A DNA stretch of 64,000 nucleotides. Source: Alopecurus myosuroides. Its lineage: Eukaryota > Streptophyta > Magnoliopsida > Poales > Poaceae. The notes under the pieces are model-generated. The model did no database searches, was not told where the DNA came from, and was given only the letters and a program-made list of their open reading frames with translations. Made by a program: the position numbers and the translations under genes. Shown piece by piece: positions 54,076-64,000 of the stretch (positions within the stretch are counted from its first letter, which is position 1; each line of letters opens with the position of its first letter). The stretch covers positions 180,984,756-181,048,755 of the forward strand of contig CM054063.1 of assembly GCA_028641055.1 (NCBI GenBank), written 5' to 3'.

Positions 54076-56501
54076 TGTCGTGGGGTTACCACGACATATC
54101 CCATACTTGTTGGGCTAGAGTTTCGTAAGGGAGATGAACGGCGGTGGACTACTCGGTTTGACAGAACACATGTGGAATATTTACCCAGGTTCCGCGCCCT
54201 CGGGGCGGTAAAACCCCTAGTTCATGTCTATCTGTATATTACTTCGACAAGTTCACCTGGATTACAAGGGTTGCGGCACAAAGATTGGATCTCGCGCAAA
54301 GGTGTATGGTGTCTTTTCTGGGGTCTGCTATGAACCCATCCCAACCTTTATACATGAGGCTGGGTCTCAGGAGTTCATACATGAGTATGATTGTACCCGA
54401 GTCAGTTTCTATCTAGGCTTGGCGCACAAGGCAAGGTTTCTCCTGACTTCTCTTCACGTTTCCGTCCGACAATGGGCCTTGACACGGGCGTCTTATGGGC
54501 TTGCTTGAAGGTCCCGTAGCTGGGCGGCACTTGGTATATCAATCTTGAGTGTCCTTTTGGCATCCCCACGTCAGTAGCCCCCCGAGTGTCTGGTGGAGTT
54601 GAAGACTCGACCAAGGACTCTAACTCAACAATTCACTCGAGCCCATCTAAAATACGTGGAAAAGGAAATGTTGCATCCCAGAAGTTTGTCGGGTTGGCTT
54701 ATTGAAGTAGATATTAGCAATTTTAGACGGAGTAGAGGGAAATTCCTTAGCATGCTTGGCTCACTCGATGGTTCGAGACCAATTAATTTCACTCGGGAGA
54801 ACACATAACTAGTCTTCTCAAATGCAAGTCCCTGGGCCCGGGCCTGAAAATACCTGGGTTAGGTCGACTCATGCCGCAGAGGCCTTACCAAGTACGTCGG
54901 TATTTTCATCATGCCGTAGGCTAGAAAGAACCAGGTAGCGCAATAATCGTGCGACTCCTAGGCCAGCGGATTTGATCAACTGGTCTTACCTTCAAGCTAT
55001 GAACGTGGCATCCAGATTTGTTGCGCAGCTGATGCGATCTGGGAACATGAATGTGTTTCTTATTATCATCCGAGTCTCAAGTACATGACACTAAGGAATA
55101 TTTCGACTCATGGGGCTTTCCCTCGCCATTTTACTAGGGGAATAGTTTGTGAAGATGAGCTAAAAACCATAGAGTATTGATTGACTCGAAGAAATTTTAT
55201 CCGTACCTCTGTCACCCATGACATCACGAAGCACTGTGCTACGGCACCTTGTCAGGTGATGGGAAATGGAGGGAGAGGGCCTCTGAGCTGTCAGAGGTGA
55301 CAAAGGTGGTGTCTTGTTGATTGGATTTTACCGTTTAGTGCGCGAGAATCGAGGAGCCCGACGGATGGCCCCCTCGATTTTCGCGTGTAGTGGGGAAAGT
55401 GGTGGTGCGCCGGTTCACCTCTACGCAATACGTGTACGCTCAAATTTCTTCGCTCAGTATTAACGACATGGATTCACCTAGTCCGCCTATAAGTATAGAC
55501 GGAAAGTGATGGGAGACGAGATCTTCTCTCCTTCCCCATCTTCGCATAGTCTTCTTCCTCGCGCAAATCTCCATCTCCCCAAGCTCAAGCTTTCTATTGT
55601 CGCTGCCATGGCTAAAGGAAAAAGCGCTGCCTCAACATCCACCGCCGCGAGATCGGACCCGCATAAGAGAACCCAAAAGACGCGGGTGAAGTCCTCGATC
55701 ACCACCAAGGCATACCAAACATAAAGAGGGAGGGCCTTATCCATCCAGAGAGTGCTGGAGCTTGGCGGCGCCCGGGGAAGGAGCCGAAGCCGACGCCACA
55801 GGATGACGAGCAAGTGGCCTTTGTCGACCACATCAACCGCAACCTCTCCTTTCCTCTTCACCCTTCATGCTGGCTCTGCTATCCACATATGACATCCAAC
55901 TGCACGACCTTTTGCCAACAGCGTGCAACACATTGTATGCTTATTTGTGTTGTGCGAGTGCTTCCTGGGCATCGCCCCACACTAGGTGCTGTGGAAGTAG
56001 ATTTTCATCGTGAAGCCCTATGCCGTAAGAGAGGAACCCCACAAACTTGGAGGCTTCAACATTCAAGTCAACCCTAAGGTCGACTACCAGTTGAAGAAGT
56101 TTGTTGATTCTGTCCAGGGTTAGAGGAGTCGATGGTTCTATGTCAAGGATGCGGCGAGTGCTAACGCGAATTCGTTGTTCTAGCTAGGATCTCCGGTTAT
56201 TCCCGGGAAGTCTTGGAAGAACAAGCTGGACATGGAGGAAGTGGTACAGACTGATGGCTTGATGGACTGAATCGCTGCTCTCGGAGACATGAACTCGGGG
56301 AGGGAGCTGACGGGGCATCCACCTTGCGGCGGTTTTCCTCAAACGACGCATCCAACCCCTCCAAGTCGGAGCCTACATCATGTGGGAATACTTGGACGCC
56401 TTTGATTCCACCCGAGTCCGTAGACAAGAACTATCGAGTAACAAACTCGAGACTAATCTACGGGCTATAATGAAGATCAAGGCGAATACTCCATGCAGCG
56501 C
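54076..56501 (+). mobile_element. Gypsy LTR retrotransposon E, 5' part
   Basis: The LTR starts TGTCGTGG-ggtta-CCACGACA (54076-54096), a terminal palindrome. Its first 400 bp resemble the LTR of element G. The LTR end and primer site were not identified. From 55608 there is a broken gag-side ORF. Element F interrupts it at 56502, and the rest of E would lie beyond the window. Confidence 0.65.
55608..56180 (+). pseudogene. element E: decayed putative gypsy-type (PF04195-like) ORF
   Basis: The ATG at 55608 starts MAKGKSAASTSTAARSDPHK, stopping at 55722. Beyond it, in shifting frames, are ECFLGIAPH, PKVDYQLKKFVDSVQG and SRWFYVKDAA, the pattern of the Pfam putative gypsy-type transposon family found near the 5' end of grass Gypsy elements. 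No intact product. Confidence 0.55.
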
Positions 56502-58139
56502 TGATACGTCATAAACGTATCTATACTTTCTGATGTTCCATGTTGTTTTCATGCCTTATGCTACATGTTTCCTTACACTTTATGTCATTTTTATCGATTT
56601 CCCGGGACTAACCTATTGACAAGATGCCACAGAGCCAGTTCCCTGTTTTCTGATGTTTTTAGTTTCAGAAAAGTTGTTCTCGAAATATTCTCGGAATTGG
56701 AAAATTTGAAACCCGGAAGTCTTAGAATTCCCGAAGATTCCACGGAGTCCCGAAGAGACCCGGAGGGGGCCACACCACAGGGCAGCGCGCCCCCTGGCCG
56801 CACCTGGGGGTGGTGTGGGCCCCTCGAGCATCCACCGCCATCGCCCTTTCGCCTATTTATTCCCCCCGATACGTCAACCCAAAAAAGATACCACTTTTCC
56901 CTAAGAAACACCCGAGGCCGTCGTCATCGTCAACCCGAGATCGGGAGGGTTCTGCAGCTCTCCCTGGCACCCTGCCGGGAGGGAAAATCATCACTGGAGG
57001 GGTCTACACCACCATGCCCGCCTCCGGAGTGATGTGTGAGTAGTTCATCCCTGGACTACGGGTCCATACCAGTAGCTAGATTGTTGTCCTCCCCACTTTA
57101 TGCCTCATTTTTAGATCTCATGAGCTACCTCACATGATCGAGATCATCTTATTGTAACGCTACATGTTGTGTTTGCTGGGATCCAATGATTATTGAATGA
57201 TATGCCTTTGATTATCAATCTATCATGTTATCTTCATGTGTATGTTATTTATGATCTTGCATGCTCTCCGTTGTTAGTAGATGCTCTGGCCAAGTAGATT
57301 CTAGTGACTCCAAGAGGGAGTATTATGCTCGATAGTGGGTTCATGCCTCTTTTGCATCTGTGCTCGAGTGACAGAAACATGACAGATGGAGGATGTGTTG
57401 TTGCCATTAGGGAAAAACAACGATGTTTACTTTGTTTACATTACACACTTTGCTTACTGCAATTATCCGTTGCTTGCAACTTAATACTCAACGTTTGTTC
57501 GGATGATATTCGGAGGGCGGATTATTAGTCATAGATGCAGTTGGATGACGATCTATGTATTTTATTGTAATGCCCGCATGAATCTCATAGTAATCTTTAT
57601 GTCATGCATGTTTCTTTATTTATCAATTGCCCAGTTGTAATTTGTTCACCGCGCATGTTACCTATCTTTTATGGAGAGACACCTCTAGTGAACTGTGGAC
57701 CCCGGTCCATCTTCTCATACTGATAATACACACTGCTTTCACTGTTTCCACACTGCTACTACTGTTTCCATATTGCTTTACTATTGTTTACAACACCATA
57801 CGTTTAACCTCTTTGTGTTCAGCAAAACCGGTGAGATTGACAACCTCACTGCTTCGTTGGGGCAAAGTAAATTGATTGGGTTGTGTAGGTTACACGTTGC
57901 TGCTGAACCAGTAGTGCGTCCTGCCATCTCAGCTGCATCAACCTTCATAGATTGCTTGCCCTCCTACTAGTCGATTCAGCCTTGGTTTCTTTTCCGAGGG
58001 AAAACTTGCCGCTGCACTCTTCACAACCTTTCTCTTGGGGTTTACCAACGTCAGCCATCAACAAGTTTTCTGGCGCCATTGCCAGGGAACTCGAAGTCAT
58101 CAAGAAGCAAGCAGCCTCCCGCCAACTTTGGCACCATCA
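56502..58139 (+). repeat. 5' LTR of element F
   Basis: It begins TGATACGTC. It may end at CCATCA 58060 or at CCATCA 58139, because the LTR-end/primer-site segment occurs twice. The GC-rich part (56700-57030) probably holds the transcription start region. Confidence 0.85.
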
Positions 58140-58146
58140 AGTTTTC

Positions 58147-58163
58147 TGGCGCCGTTGCCGGGG
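58147..58163 (+). other. primer-binding site of element F (tRNA-Asp)
   Basis: TGGCGCCGTTGCCGGGG is the complement of the tRNA-Asp 3' end. A degenerate copy, TGGCGCCATTGCCAGGG, lies 77-78 bp upstream at 58070. Confidence 0.85.
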
Positions 58164-58330
58164 AGGAAGAGAATTTCTGCAAGGGGAGTCTCTCACGTCC
58201 AATCTCTTTACTTTGTTTTAGTTTTGCTTAGTTTATTTTATTTTGTCTTGTTTCCTTCTCTTTATCAAAAACAGAAAAAATTAGTTCTTTTTCTAGTTGT
58301 AGTTTTTATCCTATTTTTAGTCTTGCTAAA

Positions 58331-59540
58331 ATGACTACTCCTGAGAAACACTAAGTTGTGTGACTTTACTAGCACCAACAACAATTATTTTATTAGCACA
58401 CCTATTGCTCCACCTGCTCCTACTGCTGATTTTTATGAGATAAAGCCTGCCCTCTTAAATCTTGTTATGAGAGAGCAATTTTCTGGTGTTAGTACTGATG
58501 ATGCTGTTGCCCATCTTAATAATTTTGTTGAACTATGTGAGATGCAAAAGTATGAAGATGTAGATGGAGATATTATTAAACTGAAATTGTTTCCTTTCTC
58601 TTTGAGAGGAAGATCTAAAGAATGGTTGCTATCTTTGCCCAGAAATAGTATTGATTCTTGGACTAAGTGTAAAGATTCTTTCGTTGGAAATATTATACTC
58701 CTGCTAAGATTATATCGTTAAGAAGTAGCATTATGAATTTTAAGCAACTTTATAATGAGCATGTTGCTAAAGCTTGGGAAAGAATGAAATCTTTATTAAA
58801 GAATTGTCCTACTCATGGACTAACTACTTAGATGATCATACAAACCTTTTATGCAGCTCTGAATTTTTCTTCAAGAAACCTTCTGGATTCATTTATGTCC
58901 ATTACTTCGTGGGCAGGAACAAAGCTTCGTGATGATATGATGGTAAATTATTCTGAATGGCACACCGAGAGAGCTACAACTGGTAAGAAGGTAAATTATG
59001 TTGAAGAAACGTCCTCTTTGAGTGACAGACTTGATGCTATTATGTCTATGCTTGTTAATGGACATGCTCCTATTGATCCAAAAAATGTTCCTTTAGCCTC
59101 TTTGGTTGCTCAAGAAGAGCATGTTGATGTGAACTTCATTAAAAATAATAATTTCAACACCAATGCTTATAGGAATAATTTTGGTAGCAACAACTATAGT
59201 CCATATCCTCCCAATAATAATAATGCTTATGGTAATTACTACAACAACAAAAGTTTACCCTATGATCTTTAAAACATGCTCAAGAATTTTATTAGTACAT
59301 AAACTGCTTTTAATAAATCAGTTGAGGAAAAGTTTGGCAAAATTGATGTTCTTGCTTCTAAAGTTGATAGCCTTGCTCTTGATGTTGATTTTCTGAAACT
59401 AAAGGTTATGCCTCATGATGTTAAAGAAATCAAAACTTTGAATGCCATTCAAATTCGAATTGATGAAAATGTTAGGATGTTAGCTGAATTGCATGCTAGA
59501 TGGGAAAGAGAAGATGAAATAGCTAGAAAAAAAAAAAGCT
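58331..59540 (+). pseudogene. element F: gag
   Basis: The ATG at 58331 (MTTPEKH) hits a stop. The homologous frame resumes at 58356: LLNLVMREQFSGVSTDDAVA, LFPFSLRGRSKEWLLSLP and SWTKCKDSFVGN. A 1-nt deletion near 58690 shifts to SLRSSIMNFKQLYNEHVAKA, a TAG stop falls at 58829, and the frame goes on to an Asn/Tyr-rich stretch (NNNFNTNAYRNNFGSNNYS). It is a typical Athila retrotransposon gag, without an obvious zinc knuckle. Another break is at the A-run near 59530. Confidence 0.85.
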
Positions 59541-60338
59541 AATGTTTGCACCATCACCACCACTAGTAAAACTGAAGCTTCGAATGCTAGTAAACCTTCT
59601 AATATCAATACTAAAGTAATTGGTGTTGGCAATACTCCCACTTCTGCTATTAAAAATGCAAAACTGCCTAAAACTGCTAAAAATATTCCTAATAAAAGTG
59701 CTGAAATTTTTAGAAACATGGGAGACAATGGTCCCATTACCTTTGATAAAAATTATCTTGACTTTGATGATTTCAACATAACTGAAGTGATTAAGTTCCT
59801 ACAAAATCTTTCTAGTTTTCCTAATGCTAGTACTGTGAATATGGCTTTCACAAAACATATTACAAATGCTCTCATGCAAATTAGAGAGGATGAATTAATA
59901 TGTGAAGCCTCTATCCCTAGGAAGCTAGATGATGGTTGGGAACCCATCATTAAAATGAAAGTGAATGATTTTGATTGCAATTCTCTATGTGATCTTGGTG
60001 CTAGTATCTCTGTTATGCCTAAGAAACTTTATGATATTCTTGATTTGCCACCTTTGGAGCACTGTTATTTGGATGTTCGTCTTATTGATAATGTTAGAAA
60101 GAAACCTTTGGGGAGAGTTGATGATGTTATTATCATGGTTAATAATAACCTTGTCCCCTTTGATTTTGTTGTTATGAATATTCGATGCAATGCATCTTGT
60201 CCAATTGTTTTGGGAAGACCTTTTCTTAGAACTGTTGGTGCTGTTATTGATATGAAAGAGGGGAATATTAAATTCCAATTCCCACTCAAGAAAGGTATGG
60301 AAAACTTTCCTAGAAAGAGAATGAAGTTTCCTTTTTAG
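59541..60338 (+). CDS. element F: aspartic protease region
   Basis: The open frame from before 59718 (MGDNGPITFDKNYLDFDDFN) to TAG at 60336 includes FTKHITNALMQIREDELICE, then the retropepsin-like CDLGASISVMPKKLYDIL and SCPIVLGRPFLRTVGAVID (the ILGRPFL flap). The active-site triplet is DLG rather than DTG or DSG, as is common in Athila proteins. It would mature Gag. It ends in a basic tail KRMKFPF and is not followed by RT. Confidence 0.85.
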   Translation, partial: NVCTITTTSKTEASNASKPSNINTKVIGVGNTPTSAIKNAKLPKTAKNIPNKSAEIFRNMGDNGPITFDKNYLDFDDFNITEVIKFLQNLSSFPNASTVNMAFTKHITNALMQIREDELICEASIPRKLDDGWEPIIKMKVNDFDCNSLCDLGASISVMPKKLYDILDLPPLEHCYLDVRLIDNVRKKPLGRVDDVIIMVNNNLVPFDFVVMNIRCNASCPIVLGRPFLRTVGAVIDMKEGNIKFQFPLKKGMENFPRKRMKFPF

Positions 60339-63143
60339 TCTATTATTCAAACAAATTACAATTTGGATGCTTCTTCACTTGAAAATACTTGATTCCACTT
60401 TTCTAGGCCTAGCTAAAAGGCGTGAAAGAAAAGCACTTCATGGGAGACAACCCATGGTTTTATTTTTGCTTTTTTTCTCTCTTTTCTTTGAGTAAAGGGG
60501 TTGTATACTTCTGTAGAAACTCCTTTGTATTTTTATTTTCATATTTTAGTTGTGCCAAGTAAACTTTCTAGCGAAAGTTGGAGTTGGTTTTGGATTTCTG
60601 CGCAGGAAACAGATTTATGCTGTCCACCGTAAAAAATCGTATAAAATCCAGAAAGATCAGAATTACCTGAAATTTTTTGTGCTTATTCACCAGCTAATTC
60701 CGAAACATTTTAGTTCTTAAGTTTTTAGATCTGAGCAACGTAAGTTCCCTGATTTGTTTTGTCCTTACAGACTGTTCTGGTTTTGGCAGATTCTGCCATT
60801 TTTCTTGCATTTGCTCTTTTACGATGTCAAGTGGATTTCTTTGCTTCACGAAACATAAGTGGCTATAGATAATATTTAGAAGTATCAATAGCACTTGTTC
60901 CTATGCAGAACCCATGGATTTTTTATTGTTTCACTAACCCTCTAATGCGAATTACTTTTTGAGTGTTGTGTGAAGGAAGTTCTCAAGGGTCAAGAGAAGA
61001 GGGTGATATAATGTGATCAAGAAGAGTGCAAGGTCAAAGCTTGGGGATTCCCCCGTGGTTCATCCCAGAAAATTCAAAGAATACTCAAGCATATAATCTT
61101 GGGGGTTCCCAAGGCATCCCCTTCGTCATCAACAATTTATCAGGTCACTTCTAGTGAAACTAATTTTTATTCGGTCACATCATATTTAGTTTACTTCGAG
61201 CGTCTGTTTTTTGTTTTACTTTATTTTCTTTTGTTTTCCCTGCTGCAATAATATATTTCGAACCTAGCATTCTTTGTGTGGGAGAGACACACGCTCCGCT
61301 TTTTCATTTGAATACTCGTTATGCTCGTATTCTTAGTTTTTCTTCTAGCTGCTGCAAAATTCCTGTTTAGCTCCTATTTTTCTTGCATCTCTTATTTAGA
61401 GATATTAGTTTTAGTAGAGTTGTGCTAGTACTCTCTTGTTTAATTGATATATATCTTGGAGAGTTTTGTTTGTTTGGTGTTTGATGGAAATATAAAATGC
61501 TACTTGTGGTAGATGGTATAACAAAAAAAGCTTGCATATTCTTGTAGATCACTAAACCGTTTCACTAGAATATTTGCTGTTGTTTTGAGATATTAATATG
61601 CTTAATGGTAAACTTGCTGGTATAGTAGAGTAAAAACAATTAATGGTTGGTCTAAAAGCTTGAAACTATGCCACACTCAAATAACCAGTTGATAGGATAA
61701 TGGTATATGACTTCCTTTGCTGATAGCAATCGTAATGGCTTTTTGTTACACGCTACGGTCGGGGCAGCTAACAGTGACTTGTCACTGCCACGGACCCTCT
61801 TGGAGTGATTTTCATTATGCCTTGTGAGATCATGATTTTAGTTGTAATATTTTAACTTGTGAGTTCTATGTTACGGTTTGCTGGCACTTCCACCATCCAT
61901 ATTTGCTAGCCTCTTCGATACTGTGCATTTCTCATTCTCACATTAAGAGTTGGTGCAAACTTCGCCAGTGCATCCAAACCCCGTGGGAGAACATTGTTCT
62001 TCTACACATAATCCAAAATTTATCTTCCTCAAAACAGCCACCATATCTACCTACCATGGAATTTCCATAGCCATTCCGAGATATATTGTCGTACAACATC
62101 CATCTTCATTATGTTACTTGTCATGCTTCATTGTTATTTTGCATACCGCGACACTGACAGGAGCATTTAGTTTTACTTACATCAGAGATATTTCAGTTTG
62201 AGTTATGAGTACTAAAAGTGTGTTGATTCATTGTAAAATAGAGTGTTGCCCCTACCAGTGAGGTTATATATCAAAAAAAGAAAGAGAAAAATCCCAAAAA
62301 AGAAGAAGAAAGAAAGGGAAAACGAGAGTTAATAAAGAATGAGGGGCATCACTACTATCATTTATTCCACACTTGTGCTTGTTTAGCATCATTACTTCAG
62401 TTTGTAGAGAGTTTTAATATTATGACTTGCATAACTATGTGGGGAACTTACATTATAGAACTTGGCTTGTATATTCCAATGATGAGCCTCCTCAAAAGTG
62501 CTCTAGGTATTCGTGAGCACGCAAGTTGGATGCACCCCACTAGTTCCATTGGAGAGCTTTCATACACTTATAGCTCTTTGTGCATCCGTTGTGTGGAAAT
62601 CACTACTCCTTGCATATCTTCGATTGTAAGACTTCCTCTTGTCTAATGATCACTTTCACTTGTGTGAGACTTTCTTCCATTGACCATCAAAACCCCCATA
62701 ATGTTATTTTAGCCACAACATCCTGGTGCCAGGAACCAATATAGAACGCTTGCTTGTTTTGAGTGCACAAATATTTAAATAATTTTCCTACGTGCATATT
62801 GTTGTCACTTGACTTGATCCTAACAAGAGTTGTTGTGAGAGTTTGATGCCTTGGGTGATTCTATTGTTGTTTTTGAAGATTAAATCATCTTTAATATACT
62901 TTGCACAGCTGATTGTCTTTTAGTATTGATTCATTGAAAAGTTTTACTTTGTTCTTCCTAATAGTTTATACATTATTCTATTTGATATCAACTATAAACT
63001 ACATCCTTTATTCATTTGATCCTAGTTTACATGCTTTACATTACTATGATGATGAAGTTTATGTTGGTAGCATTTCACCTTAGAAATTATTTGTTTTGTC
63101 GTTTACCTACTCGAGGTCGAGCAGGAACTAAGCTTGGGGATGT
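60339..63143 (+). other. non-coding 3' interior of element F
   Basis: 2.8 kb with no RT, integrase or envelope-like ORF in any frame. It has a purine-rich tract at 62270-62330 (aagaaagaga/aagaagaag), and ends in the polypurine tract aagcttggggatg. Small ORFs look random. Confidence 0.75.
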
Positions 63144-64000
63144 TGATACGTCATAAACGTATCTATAATTTCTGATGTTCCATGTTGTTTTCATGTCTTA
63201 TGCTACATGTTTTCCTTACACTTTATGTCATTTTTATCGATTTCTGGGACTAACCTATTGACAAGATGCCATAGAGTGAGTTCCCTGTTTTCTGCTATTT
63301 TTAGTTTTAGAAAAGTTGTTCTAGAAATATTCTCGGAATTGGAAAATTTGAAGCCCGGAAGTCTTAGAATTCCCGAAGGTTCCACAGAGTCCCGAAAAGC
63401 CCTGGAGGGGGGCCACACCATAGGGCGGCGCGCCCCTGGCCGCGCCTGGGGGTGGTGTGGGCCCCTCGGTCGTCCACCTCCATCACCCTTTCACCTATTT
63501 ATTTCCCCCGATACGTCAACCCTAAAAAGATACCACTTTTCCCCGAGAAACACCCGAGGCTGCCGTCATCGTCAATCCGAGATCGGGAGGGTTACGGAGC
63601 TCTCCCCGGCACCCTGTTGGGAGGGAAAATCATCACCAGAGGGGTCTACACCACCATACCCGCCTCCGGAGTGATGCATGAGTAGTTCATCCCTGGACTA
63701 TGGTTCCATAGCAGTCGCTAGATGGTTGTCCTCTCCACTTTATGCCTCATGTTTAGATCTCGTGAGCTGCCTCACATGATCGAGATCATCTTATTGTAAT
63801 GCTACATGTTGTGTTTGCTGGGATCCGATGATTATTGAATGCTATGTCTTTTGATTATCAATCTATGATGTTATCTTCATGTGTATGTTATTTATGATCT
63901 TGCATGCTCTCCGTTGTTAGTAGATGCTCTGTCCAAGTAGATGTTGGTGACTCCAAGAGGGAGTATTTATGCTCGATAGTGGGTTCATGCCTCCTTTGCA
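63144..64000 (+). repeat. 3' LTR of element F (cut by window end)
   Basis: Colinear with 56502-57360 with scattered substitutions and small indels, a few per cent by eye. Confidence 0.92.

Larger units (their letters stand above)
56502..64000 (+). mobile_element. Athila-type Gypsy LTR retrotransposon F (gag-protease only)
   Basis: The LTR starts TGATACGTCATAAACGTATC at 56502 and again at 63144; the second copy runs off the window. The primer site TGGCGCCGTTGCCGGGG (58147-58163) matches the 3' end of plant tRNA-Asp. The polypurine tract aagcttggggatg precedes the 3' LTR. It encodes decayed gag and protease, then about 2.8 kb without RT, RNase H or integrase. The LTR start, primer and PPT style match Sabrina/WHAM-like Athila elements of Triticeae (family inferred from memory). 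Confidence 0.88.

Overview
This is plant nuclear DNA, almost certainly from a Triticeae grass (wheat, Aegilops, barley or rye). The grounds are GT-AG spliced genes with grass-like coding sequence, Stowaway and Tourist MITEs in introns, and a dense pile of nested LTR retrotransposons: an Angela/BARE-like Copia, an Athila-type Gypsy with LTRs starting TGATACGTC, and LTRs of more than 4 kb. No bacterial, organellar or viral genome features were seen. The species cannot be fixed from the sequence alone.

Layout. 1-1745: the 3' end of an old Gypsy element, with an antisense acidic ORF. 2650-17059 (+): one real host gene, a PGAP1-type GPI inositol-deacylase. I rebuilt it as 18 exons whose phases all match (about 1,093 codons), apart from an apparent 1-nt deletion in exon 1. 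Its introns carry two Tourist-like MITEs, a TIR-flanked block and a striking 160-bp-arm inverted repeat. 17060-18098: the gap between convergent genes, with a Stowaway MITE and a short direct-repeat array. 18099-19719 (-): a CYP89-like cytochrome P450 split by a 177-bp hAT-like MITE (7-bp target duplication) and lacking the proline-rich hinge, so probably a pseudogene.

19840-64000 is a nested transposon stack. A minus-strand LINE (3' tail next to the P450 promoter, body at 50084-54070) was entered by a small Copia element A (19940-50083, TSD ACAAC). A was entered by an Angela/BARE-like Copia element B (21466-45617), and separately by a relative of B that survives as a solo LTR (47781-49108, TSD GAAAC). 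B was entered by element C (23983-33849, TSD CCTGC; two LTRs of about 4.55 kb around a 776-bp interior) and by element D (37258-44076, TSD GTAGG; an LTR element with a long gag-like ORF and no reverse transcriptase). A hAT-like MITE sits in the right LTR of D. At the far end of the LINE a Gypsy element E (from 54076) is interrupted by an Athila-type Gypsy element F (56502 to beyond the window) that has gag and protease but no visible reverse transcriptase or integrase.

There is no operon-like cooperation between genes. PGAP1 would act in GPI-anchor remodelling in the ER, the P450 is probably dead, and everything else is mobile DNA in various states of decay. The most unusual items are element D (one reading frame of about 2.2 kb kept open except for three stops, each explicable by C-to-T change), element C (giant LTRs around a fused pol remnant, with a GC island carrying a telo-box promoter-like segment and a tRNA-T-arm-like hairpin), the intronic inverted repeat of PGAP1, and the exon-1 frameshift of PGAP1.
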